Source: Maccoyibacter sp900556645
GTDB taxonomy: Bacteria > Bacillota > Clostridia > Lachnospirales > Lachnospiraceae
NCBI GenBank assembly: GCA_958349535.1
Contig: CATWDJ010000006.1
Location: 1 to 64,000 of the forward strand
Reading direction: 5' to 3'
DNA: 64,000 nucleotides
Shown here: piece by piece, positions 41,427 to 48,744 of the stretch
Numbering within the stretch: the stretch's first letter is position 1
Layout of the letters: every line of letters begins with the position of its first letter
Program-made: the position numbers and the translations under genes
The notes under the pieces: model-generated
The model's database searches: none
Told to the model about the DNA's origin: nothing
Seen by the model: only the letters and a program-made list of their open reading frames with translations

Positions 41427-42302
41427 ATGGAAAAGATGCGGATATTGGTAGTAGATGACAATACGGTAAACTTGGCAACCGTAGAGCAGGAATTAAAAGA
41501 AAAATATGAAGTAATTCCAATGCTTTCAGGAAGAAGAGCTGTCAAGTACCTGTACAGGGAAAAAGTGGATCTAATTCTTTTGGATGTCCAAATGCCGATT
41601 ATGGATGGAATTGAGACTTTGAAAACCATAAGAACACAGGAAAATGGCGTAACGGTTCCGGTTATCTTTCTGACCACCAAGAAGGATAAGCTGACGGTAG
41701 TGGAAGGTGCCAAGCTGGGAATTATGGATTATATTACAAAGCCGGTGGATTCAGATGAGCTGCATGAGAGAATAGAGAAAGTGTTTAAGCGTCTGGGAAT
41801 GCTTCCGATGGAGGAAGAGGAACTGTACGGACGGTTACAGGATATCCTTTCCGATATTCAAAAAGAGCATTTTAAGCAGGCAATTTTTAAGACCGATGAG
41901 GTTTTAGGATACCAGATACAGGATGATGTATCGGGAAGAATGCGAAATGCAAAACAAAAGCTGGCAGACGGCGACTACGAGGCAGCGGAGAATATGGTGG
42001 CACGTGTGATCCGCATGATGGAAAAAAACGTGTACACTTTGAATAAGTCAGCCGCACTTCCAATCGGAGTTGGCGAGATTAATGCCAGAGTCCTTTATAT
42101 TCTGGACGATTTGGAGAATTTCAAAATCAAAAATGCGATTATGAAGATAAAGGATTTAAAGAAATTCGATTTACCTCCGTTTGTAGCCAATGCTCTGGAA
42201 AAGGTGTTAGAGAAGTTGAAGGACTATGATGACGAGGAAGCAGAAAATCTGTTGCAGGATTTGATTGAGGAAATGAAAAAACCAAAGATGTTTAAGAGAT
42301 AA
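41427..42302 (+). CDS. Response regulator with repeated helical output modules
   Basis: The 291-residue product has a receiver domain (ILVVDDN, phospho-acceptor Asp53 in LILLDVQMPIMDG, Thr/Lys in FLTTKKD and ITKPVD) followed by about 165 residues without a DNA-binding or enzymatic domain. This tail holds two related helical segments: LYGRLQDILSDIQKEHF... with KQKLADGDYEAAENMV, and VLYILDDLENFKI... with LKDYDDEEAENLLQDLIEE. The second is clearly homologous to the kinase C terminus. A protein-protein interaction output is likely. GGAGGA precedes ATG 41427. It is cotranscribed with the kinase. Confidence 0.88.
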   Translation: MEKMRILVVDDNTVNLATVEQELKEKYEVIPMLSGRRAVKYLYREKVDLILLDVQMPIMDGIETLKTIRTQENGVTVPVIFLTTKKDKLTVVEGAKLGIMDYITKPVDSDELHERIEKVFKRLGMLPMEEEELYGRLQDILSDIQKEHFKQAIFKTDEVLGYQIQDDVSGRMRNAKQKLADGDYEAAENMVARVIRMMEKNVYTLNKSAALPIGVGEINARVLYILDDLENFKIKNAIMKIKDLKKFDLPPFVANALEKVLEKLKDYDDEEAENLLQDLIEEMKKPKMFKR

Positions 42303-42304
42303 AG

Positions 42305-42340
42305 AATAAGACAGTCTATTTGCAGACTGTCTTATTTTAT
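42305..42340. terminator. Intrinsic terminator
   Basis: A 12-bp stem (42305-42316 with 42325-42336) with an 8-base loop and a T-rich end closes the two-component operon. It also faces the convergent galT. Confidence 0.92.
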
Positions 42341-42360
42341 GAAAATGATAAAAAGGAGAG

Positions 42361-43851
42361 CTACAGTTGTTCAATAAAGCGTTGGAAGGCGGCAAAGCCG
42401 GAAGGATTCCGTTTAAATACGCCTGCGTTTTCCAGAATTTTTGTAAAGACAAAGCCTACTTCCTGCTGCAAGACAGTAGTAAGGGAAGCTTCATCCGTAA
42501 TTGTATATTTTGGCAGGAATTCCTCCACCCATTGGGCATGTTTGGCAATCTTATCATTGGAACGAATATCTTTTTTCTCTAAAATATATTCTTTTAAAAG
42601 CTCCAGTTCGGTTTTTAAACGGGCAGGGAGTACTGCAAGTCCCATAACTTCAATCAAGCCGATGTTTTCTTTTTTTATGTGATGATATTCGCTGTGAGGA
42701 TGGTAAACTCCCAGTGGATATTCCTCTGTTGTAAGATTGTTGCGAAGGGCCAAATCCAATTCATACATGGAATCCCGATAACGGGCAATGGGGGTAATGG
42801 TATTGTGATTTTCCCCATTTGTATGGGCAAACAGGAAAGCCTCTTCATCGGTATAATTTCTCCAAATCTCTAAAATATGTGATGCCAGAGCGATTACACG
42901 TTGCTCATCGCTACACCGGAGCCGTAGGACGGAAAGCGGCCATTTTACAATGCCAATCTGCACATCTTCATAGCCCTTTACTGTAAATTCATATTCTACC
43001 GGAGCCTTTTCCATAGCAAAGGAGTAGCATCCCCCCTGAAAATGGTCATGGGTCAGAATAGAGCCGCCTACAATGGGAAGGTCGGCATTGGAGCCTAAAA
43101 AGTAATGTGGAAATTGTTTCACAAAGTCAAAGAGCCGACGGAAGGTGGCTGGTGTGATTTCCATAGGGGTATGCTGCTGATTGAATACGATGCAATGCTC
43201 ATTATAGTAAACATAAGGGGAGTATTGAAGAGCATACCCGGTATTCCCTAAGGTAAGGGGAATAATCCGGTGGTTTTCTCTGGCAGGATGGTTCAATCTT
43301 CCGGCATATCCCTCGTTCTCCATACAGAGAAGGCATTTCGGATAATCCACAGAAGCAGCCGCTTTAGCGGCAGCGATGGCTTTCGGGTCCTTCTCCGGCT
43401 TGGAGAGGTTGATGGTGATATCAATGGTTCCGTACTCTGTATCCACCGTCCATTTCAAATCTTTGCAGACCCGATATCTGCGGATATAGTCGGAGTTTTG
43501 ACTCAGTTCATAGTAATAATCCGTTGCCACTTTAGGAGAACTGTCGTACTTTTCCCAAAAAGTTTTTTGTACCTGTGCTGGTCGTGGCATAAGACAGTTC
43601 ATCAGCTTGGTGTCAAACAGGTCCCGGGATACGGTATTGTCTTCCACCAGTCCATGGGAAACAGCGTAGGTTAAAAGTTTTTCCAAAATGGTTTCTAACT
43701 GCCATGGCTCAGAGGGTTCCTCCGGTTCTGCGTAAGAATCCAGATTTAAAACATCTAAGATAAGATTTGTGGTGTAGAAACGTTCTTCCGGTGGGGTAAG
43801 GCCTGTCCTTATGCCGTAGAGAACCAGTTGTTGGATTGCTTGATGAATCAT
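42361..43851 (-). CDS. galT: Galactose-1-phosphate uridylyltransferase (type 2)
   Basis: The 496-residue product is the Firmicute type-2 GalT (about 500 residues, larger than E. coli GalT). It transfers UMP between UDP-glucose and galactose 1-phosphate in the Leloir pathway. The catalytic region reads GGSILTHDHFQGGCYSFAME with the HxH nucleophile motif, and YNEHCIVFNQQHTPMEI is typical. ATG at 43851 is chosen, with AAGGAG 6 bases upstream on the minus strand; a longer reading from 43893 overlaps galK. It lies 13 bases downstream of galK. Confidence 0.95.
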   Translation of the reverse strand: MIHQAIQQLVLYGIRTGLTPPEERFYTTNLILDVLNLDSYAEPEEPSEPWQLETILEKLLTYAVSHGLVEDNTVSRDLFDTKLMNCLMPRPAQVQKTFWEKYDSSPKVATDYYYELSQNSDYIRRYRVCKDLKWTVDTEYGTIDITINLSKPEKDPKAIAAAKAAASVDYPKCLLCMENEGYAGRLNHPARENHRIIPLTLGNTGYALQYSPYVYYNEHCIVFNQQHTPMEITPATFRRLFDFVKQFPHYFLGSNADLPIVGGSILTHDHFQGGCYSFAMEKAPVEYEFTVKGYEDVQIGIVKWPLSVLRLRCSDEQRVIALASHILEIWRNYTDEEAFLFAHTNGENHNTITPIARYRDSMYELDLALRNNLTTEEYPLGVYHPHSEYHHIKKENIGLIEVMGLAVLPARLKTELELLKEYILEKKDIRSNDKIAKHAQWVEEFLPKYTITDEASLTTVLQQEVGFVFTKILENAGVFKRNPSGFAAFQRFIEQL

Positions 43852-43864
43852 ATTAGCTCCTTCC

Positions 43865-45031
43865 TTAGAAAATACGTCTGACGCCGTCGCCAATCTCTGC
43901 TATATAAAAGTCAGCGGCATAACCAATTTTGTCCAGATATATATTTCCCACATTCTTCATAAAATTTCCTTCACAGCCGTTTTTTACAATACTGACGGTG
44001 CAGCCGCCAAAACCGGCTCCGGTCATGCGGGAGCCAATGACGCCCTCCTGTGCAAGGGCAGCCTCCACAAGGGTATCCAGTTCCATGCCGGTTACCTCAA
44101 AGTCATCCCGCAGAGAATTGTGGGAAGCCACCATAAGCTCACCGAATTTTTCCAGATTTCCCTCCTGCAAAACCTTTACAGCCTCTACGGTTCGCAGATT
44201 TTCGGAAACCGCATGTTTGGCACGTTTTTTCCAATTTTTGTCACGGATGGCAGTCTGATAGAGGTCAAATTGTTCCCGGGTAAGGTCACCCAGAGAATCA
44301 ATTCCCACCACCTCCTGAATCTGGGCCAAAGCCGCAGAACATTTCCGACGGCGTTCATTGTATAGAGAATCACACAGTCCCCGCTTTTTGTTGCTGCAGG
44401 AAATAATGATTTTAGCGTCCTCTAAAAGTACCGGAACATATTCGTATTGAAGGGTATTGGTATCTAAAAAGATAGCATGATCTTTTTTGCCCATGGCAAT
44501 GGAGAACTGATCCATAATGCCGCAGGCTACATGGTTGTAGTGATTTTCCGAATATTGGCTAAGCTTTGCCATATCCGTAAGACTCAGTCCAAACCCGAAG
44601 AAGTCGTTCAGAAAAAAGGCGGTTCCCACTTCAATAGAAGCAGAGGAGGACAGACCGGAGCTGTTGGGAATCGTTCCGTATACCAAAAGGTCAAAGCCTT
44701 GGGGTACCGTGTAGCCGTTCTGTTCCAAAGTCCAGATAATTCCCATGGGATAGTTGACCCAGTGATTATCCTGCCGAATGGAAATATCCTCAAGAGACCG
44801 CTCTGAAATGCCTAAAGTTTTAAAATTTTCGGAATAGAAACGCATCTGACGGTCCTGACGTTTCCGAACCAGAAAATAAGTGCCGATGGTAAGGGCACAG
44901 GGAAATACGTGACCGCCGTTATAATCGGTGTGTTCGCCAATCAGATTGACTCTACCGGGAGAGAAGTAACAGCGGATATCTCCGCCCTCTCCAAAAGTAT
45001 CATAAAAAATAGTAGTTAGTTGTTCTATCAA
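43865..45031 (-). CDS. galK: Galactokinase
   Basis: The 388-residue product is a GHMP-family galactokinase. The galactose-binding signature GRVNLIGEHTDYNGGHVFPCAL is near the N terminus, the ATP loop is NSSGLSSSASIEVG (about residues 129-142), and the third motif is GSRMTGAGFGGCTVSIVKNG. The likely start is TTG at 45031 with AAGGAAGGG upstream on the minus strand; an upstream in-frame ATG at 45085 would place that site inside the gene. It is the first gene of galK-galT, divergent from the TetR operon. Confidence 0.95.
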   Translation of the reverse strand: MIEQLTTIFYDTFGEGGDIRCYFSPGRVNLIGEHTDYNGGHVFPCALTIGTYFLVRKRQDRQMRFYSENFKTLGISERSLEDISIRQDNHWVNYPMGIIWTLEQNGYTVPQGFDLLVYGTIPNSSGLSSSASIEVGTAFFLNDFFGFGLSLTDMAKLSQYSENHYNHVACGIMDQFSIAMGKKDHAIFLDTNTLQYEYVPVLLEDAKIIISCSNKKRGLCDSLYNERRRKCSAALAQIQEVVGIDSLGDLTREQFDLYQTAIRDKNWKKRAKHAVSENLRTVEAVKVLQEGNLEKFGELMVASHNSLRDDFEVTGMELDTLVEAALAQEGVIGSRMTGAGFGGCTVSIVKNGCEGNFMKNVGNIYLDKIGYAADFYIAEIGDGVRRIF

Positions 45032-45075
45032 AACAAACCCTTCCTTTCTTGAAATAACACCATAAGATTGAATCA

Positions 45076-45105
45076 AAAATAGCACGTGAAAAAGATAGGT
45101 GTCAA
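45076..45105 (-). promoter_or_regulatory. Promoter of galKT
   Basis: On the minus strand TTGACA (45105-45100) and TATTTT (45081-45076) are spaced by 18 bases. Its location about 45 bases before the galK start fits. Confidence 0.65.
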
Positions 45106-45177
45106 CTGTCTGCCGTGAAAAACCAAAAATTGTGCAATTATTACTAAAAGACCTTTGGTAAAAAGTAATAAAAAATG

Positions 45178-45263
45178 GAAACTAATTTTATGAAAATAGT
45201 TTCTTGTGAGAAAAACAAGAACATGGTACCATATAGGAAACTATATATTAAAAATGAGTTTCC
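45178..45263. promoter_or_regulatory. Two TetR-type operators flanking a promoter
   Basis: GAAACT-N14-AGTTTC occurs twice with identical spacing: 45178-45203 and 45237-45262 (the second extends to GG/CC at 45236-45263). A promoter lies between them (TTGTGA 45204-45209, 17 bases, TACCAT 45227-45232). Repression of the downstream TetR operon by its own product is the obvious model. The galK promoter is about 75 bases away from the first site. Confidence 0.75.
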
Positions 45264-45288
45264 AAATTTGAAAGTCAGGAGGAGAATC

Positions 45289-45861
45289 ATGGAGTTACGG
45301 GAGAAGATTTTACTGGGGACATTACAGGCCTTCAATAAAAAAGGATTGAAGTTTACCATGGATGACATCTGCGGTATTTTGGGAATCAGTAAAAAAACCA
45401 TTTATACGGTATTTAGGGATAAGGAAGAATTGTTTCTGGCAATGGTAGATTATCTCTTTGATACCATTAAGGAAAGCGAGCAAAAGGTTGTAAATGACGA
45501 GAGTCTGACTACGGTGGAGAAAATACACGGAATTCTGGGAGTACTGCCGGAGGGCTATCGGGAGGTAAATTTCCAACAGCTATATCTGCTGAAGGATAAG
45601 TATCCCAATATTTACAAACAGGTAGAGAAGCGTTTGGAGACAGGCTGGGAAACTACCATCGCACTTTTGGAACAGGGCATGGAAGAGGGAGTGATACAGC
45701 CGATTAAGATACCGATTCTAAAGATGATGATGGAAGCAACATTGGAACAGTTCTTCCAGAGAGATATTCTGATACGCAACAATATCTCCTATGCGGAGGC
45801 ATTGGACGAAGTGGTAAATATTTTGATGAACGGAATTGTTTTAACAGAAAAAGCGAGGTAA
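45289..45861 (+). CDS. TetR-family transcriptional regulator
   Basis: The 190-residue product has the TetR N-terminal helix-turn-helix (ILLGTLQAFNKKGLKFTMDDICGILGISKKTIYTVFRDKEELFLAMVDYLF) and a divergent helical ligand domain. ATG 45289 is preceded by AGGAGGAG; an in-frame start at 45175 would translate through the operators. It is the first gene of an operon with the GT-B-like protein, GPH symporter and alpha-galactosidase, separated from the next gene by 4 bases. Control of alpha-galactoside use is likely, though TetR members as sugar regulators are not the commonest type. Confidence 0.9.
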   Translation: MELREKILLGTLQAFNKKGLKFTMDDICGILGISKKTIYTVFRDKEELFLAMVDYLFDTIKESEQKVVNDESLTTVEKIHGILGVLPEGYREVNFQQLYLLKDKYPNIYKQVEKRLETGWETTIALLEQGMEEGVIQPIKIPILKMMMEATLEQFFQRDILIRNNISYAEALDEVVNILMNGIVLTEKAR

Positions 45862-45865
45862 AGAT

Positions 45866-47329
45866 ATGAAAGAAAGGTCCAGAGAGATTTTTGGGAATCA
45901 GATGCCGGAAAGTGTCTGCCGGAAAGCACAGAAGTCCAAGAGAAAATACCAGAAAAAATTCGGTGAGGACAGTAAGGTGAATTATCCGGTGTACGTCTAT
46001 CGGAATCAACATATTGGAGATATTCTGGGAGTGCAGGACATTCGTCTGGAACAGAAGAAGGAGGAAGGGGAAGAATTTGACAGAGAAAAAGGAATCATTG
46101 TGGGAAATATCCGTATGGGATTCGGCCATTATCGAATCTCTATGGCGATTGCCTCGGCGGCTCACGCCATGGGATATACTCCTTATTGGATGGATTTGAA
46201 TTCCTATGAGCAGACCGTCTGCACGAAAGTTATCAGTGAACAGAACCGCCTCTATTCCATGGGTTCAAGAATGTCGGGAAAGAGTAAGATTTTTAACAAG
46301 GTGGTCTGGGAGCCTTTGAATTATGAAGGTTTCCGTAAACTGTCCTACAATGCTTCGGACCAGAAAAATGCAGAGCTGATGGCACCGGTGTATCGGAATA
46401 TACCAAAAGAGATTCCGGTGGTTGCCACCCATGTGTGGCCGGCACAGGCAGCAGTCCATGCGGGGATGGAGTATGTGGTAAATGCCATACCGGACAACTG
46501 GCCAATGGCGTTGCATCTGGCAGAGGGAAGTATCCACACGGTTCAGACCCACTATGCGTATCAGGGCTACCGTATCTTAAACGGTATGAAGAAAAAAGAG
46601 GTTTTGAAGCCTATGCCGGAAAAGGATTTGGTCTACACCGGACATTATATCGACCATGAACTGGTAACCAATATCCCAGCAGATTGTGAATCAAGGAGAA
46701 AGAGAAAAGAAGAGAAAAAGCCGATGCGTTTTCTTTTGACTGTGGGAGGAGCGGGAGCACAAAAAGAAATCTTTGCAGAAATCATTCGCTACCTTCTTCC
46801 GGCTATCAGAGAAAAAAAGGCAGCACTTTATATCAATGTGGGAGATTACCGGAATGTGTGGGAAGAACTGGCGGGAGAGATAGCAGGCTTAAGAGGAATG
46901 GCAGAGGAACATTTGAATGATTGGAAAGAAACCAAAAGCTTTGCAGAAGAGGTTTTGACAAAGGAGATTAGCGGGATTCATGTTTTCTGGCATGAAAATA
47001 TTTTTGAAGCAGTGTATTGTACGAATCTGTTGATGAGAAGCTGCGATGTGCTTGTGACAAAACCCAGCGAGATGGCATTTTATCCGGTTCCGAAGCTGTT
47101 TATTCAGCGGGTAGGAGGGCATGAGCAATGGGGAGCTATCCATTCAGCAGAGTTGGGTGAAGGAACTTTGGAATGTGAGGATATTCCGCACACATTACAG
47201 ATGTTAAAGCTTTTTATGGAGGATGAACACTATCTTACGGATATGTGTGACAATATTGTAGCTAATAAAGAGGTGGGCATCTATGACGGGGCTTATAAGG
47301 TGGTAGAGCTTGCCATGCAGAAGAAATAG
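45866..47329 (+). CDS. GT-B-like glycosyltransferase-related protein, unknown function
   Basis: The 487-residue product has features of GT-B glycosyltransferases such as MGDG synthase and MurG: an N-terminal GNIRMGFGHYRISMAIASAAHAMGY (similar to the glycine/histidine loop of MGDG synthases), FLLTVGGAGAQKE (MurG-like GGxGA loop) and a C-terminal MRSCDVLVTKPSEMAFYPVPKLFIQRVGGHEQWGA, where a donor-binding glutamate would lie. I do not know a characterised homologue. It lacks a signal peptide or obvious membrane helix. It sits between the TetR gene and the symporter in an alpha-galactoside operon, so a galactosyl-related role is conceivable but unproven. Confidence 0.7.
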   Translation: MKERSREIFGNQMPESVCRKAQKSKRKYQKKFGEDSKVNYPVYVYRNQHIGDILGVQDIRLEQKKEEGEEFDREKGIIVGNIRMGFGHYRISMAIASAAHAMGYTPYWMDLNSYEQTVCTKVISEQNRLYSMGSRMSGKSKIFNKVVWEPLNYEGFRKLSYNASDQKNAELMAPVYRNIPKEIPVVATHVWPAQAAVHAGMEYVVNAIPDNWPMALHLAEGSIHTVQTHYAYQGYRILNGMKKKEVLKPMPEKDLVYTGHYIDHELVTNIPADCESRRKRKEEKKPMRFLLTVGGAGAQKEIFAEIIRYLLPAIREKKAALYINVGDYRNVWEELAGEIAGLRGMAEEHLNDWKETKSFAEEVLTKEISGIHVFWHENIFEAVYCTNLLMRSCDVLVTKPSEMAFYPVPKLFIQRVGGHEQWGAIHSAELGEGTLECEDIPHTLQMLKLFMEDEHYLTDMCDNIVANKEVGIYDGAYKVVELAMQKK

Positions 47330-47346
47330 TTCGGAAAGGGGTTTTT

Positions 47347-48609
47347 ATGAAACTTACAGCAAAAGAAAAAGCATCTTACGGTCTGGGAGCAGTGGGAAAA
47401 GACATGGTATATATGCTCTCAGTCAGTTACATTTTATATTATTATCAGGATATTTTAGGGGTAAAAGCACTTGCCATGGGTGTCATACTGATGGCAGCCC
47501 GTGTGTTTGATGCCTTCAATGACCCAATTATGGGAATTTTGGTGGCAAAAACCAGAACCCGCTGGGGAAAATTCCGTCCATGGCTGTTTGTAGGAACCTT
47601 GCTAAATGCTGTTGTACTGGTATTGTTGTTTGCGGCACCGCCATCTCTTTGCGGAAAAGGCTTAGTTGCCTATGCTGCCATTACCTATGTACTGTGGGGC
47701 GTTACTTATACGATGATGGGTATTCCTTTTTTGTCCATGCTTCCGGCGTTCACAGAAGGAGGAAGAGAAAGAGAGAGCTTATCCACCCTTGCTCGTTCCT
47801 GTGCCGGGGTAGGTTCTGCACTGATTACCGTTATCACTATGAAATGTGTTTATTTTATGGGTCAGGGAAATGAGAGAGTCGGTTTTAAATGGTTCAGTCT
47901 GGTCATTGCCGTTATTTTTGTGATTGCCATTACAATTACCTGTCTGAGCATTAAGGAAAAATCCACAGTGGATGTGGAGGCACCTTCCGTATCCCAAGTG
48001 TTTCGTGCGTTGCTGCAGAATGACCAAGCGGTGGCAGTAGTAGTTACGATTGTACTTATCAACTGTTCCCTTTATATTACATCCAATCTGGCGATTTACT
48101 TTTTTAAGTACGATTTTGGCGGAAATACATGGTATAATAGCTATACGCTATTCAATGTTTTTGGCGGAGCCATACAGATTCTGTCAATGATGATATTTTA
48201 TCCGCTGCTTCGTAAATTTATGGATAGTATCCGTATTTTCTATGTGAGTTTTGGAATGGCAATCATCGGATACATCATTCTGTTGGCATTGATGTTTGTG
48301 GAGAAAAAAAGTGTGGTATTGCTCTTTATTCCAGGATTCTTTATCTTTGCAGCCTTTGGAATGTTAACCGTTCTGACGACTGTATTTCTGGCGAATACGG
48401 TGGATTACGGAGAATTAAAAAACGGAAGACGGGATGAAAGTGTAATTTTTTCCATGCAGACTTTTGTGGTAAAATTGGCATCCGGTGCGGCGGTTCTGGT
48501 GGTATCTGTCTGCTTGACCCTATTTAATCTGAGCAATGATACCACACAGACAAAAGTTGTGGGAGCTGTTGCGGGAAGTTCTGTTATGGGGCTTCGTTTG
48601 ACCACATGA
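47347..48609 (+). CDS. GPH-family sugar:cation symporter, 3' frameshift
   Basis: The 420-residue reading is an MFS transporter of the glycoside-pentoside-hexuronide:cation symporter family (MelB/YicJ-like): YGLGAVGKDMVYMLSVSYILYYYQD, DAFNDPIMGILVAKTRTRWGKFRPWL and GERERESLSTLAR-like loops are typical, with about eleven helices. The last helix is missing: the frame ends in MGLRLTT. Adding one T to the run at 48597-48599 gives LRFDHMTLIPIVGLLVAVF and a normal cytoplasmic tail to 48734. The gene is thus probably frameshifted. It would import the galactosides hydrolysed by the next gene. Confidence 0.85.
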   Translation: MKLTAKEKASYGLGAVGKDMVYMLSVSYILYYYQDILGVKALAMGVILMAARVFDAFNDPIMGILVAKTRTRWGKFRPWLFVGTLLNAVVLVLLFAAPPSLCGKGLVAYAAITYVLWGVTYTMMGIPFLSMLPAFTEGGRERESLSTLARSCAGVGSALITVITMKCVYFMGQGNERVGFKWFSLVIAVIFVIAITITCLSIKEKSTVDVEAPSVSQVFRALLQNDQAVAVVVTIVLINCSLYITSNLAIYFFKYDFGGNTWYNSYTLFNVFGGAIQILSMMIFYPLLRKFMDSIRIFYVSFGMAIIGYIILLALMFVEKKSVVLLFIPGFFIFAAFGMLTVLTTVFLANTVDYGELKNGRRDESVIFSMQTFVVKLASGAAVLVVSVCLTLFNLSNDTTQTKVVGAVAGSSVMGLRLTT

Positions 48610-48734
48610 CCCTGATTCCGATTGTGGGATTGTTGGTGGCAGTATTTTTGTTCTACAAAAAATATCATTTGACAGAAAAAAGAATAGAAGAGATTAATGG
48701 AGAGTTGAAGAAGAGACACAGCATTCAGGAGTGA
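48597..48734 (+). pseudogene. Out-of-frame last helix and tail of the GPH symporter
   Basis: In the -1 frame the bases after the symporter stop encode a hydrophobic helix (LIPIVGLLVAVFLFY) and a charged tail (KKYHLTEKRIEEINGELKKR), exactly the usual end of GPH symporters. It has no start codon of its own. One missing T would reconnect it. Confidence 0.8.
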
Positions 48735-48744
48735 GGGGAAAATT

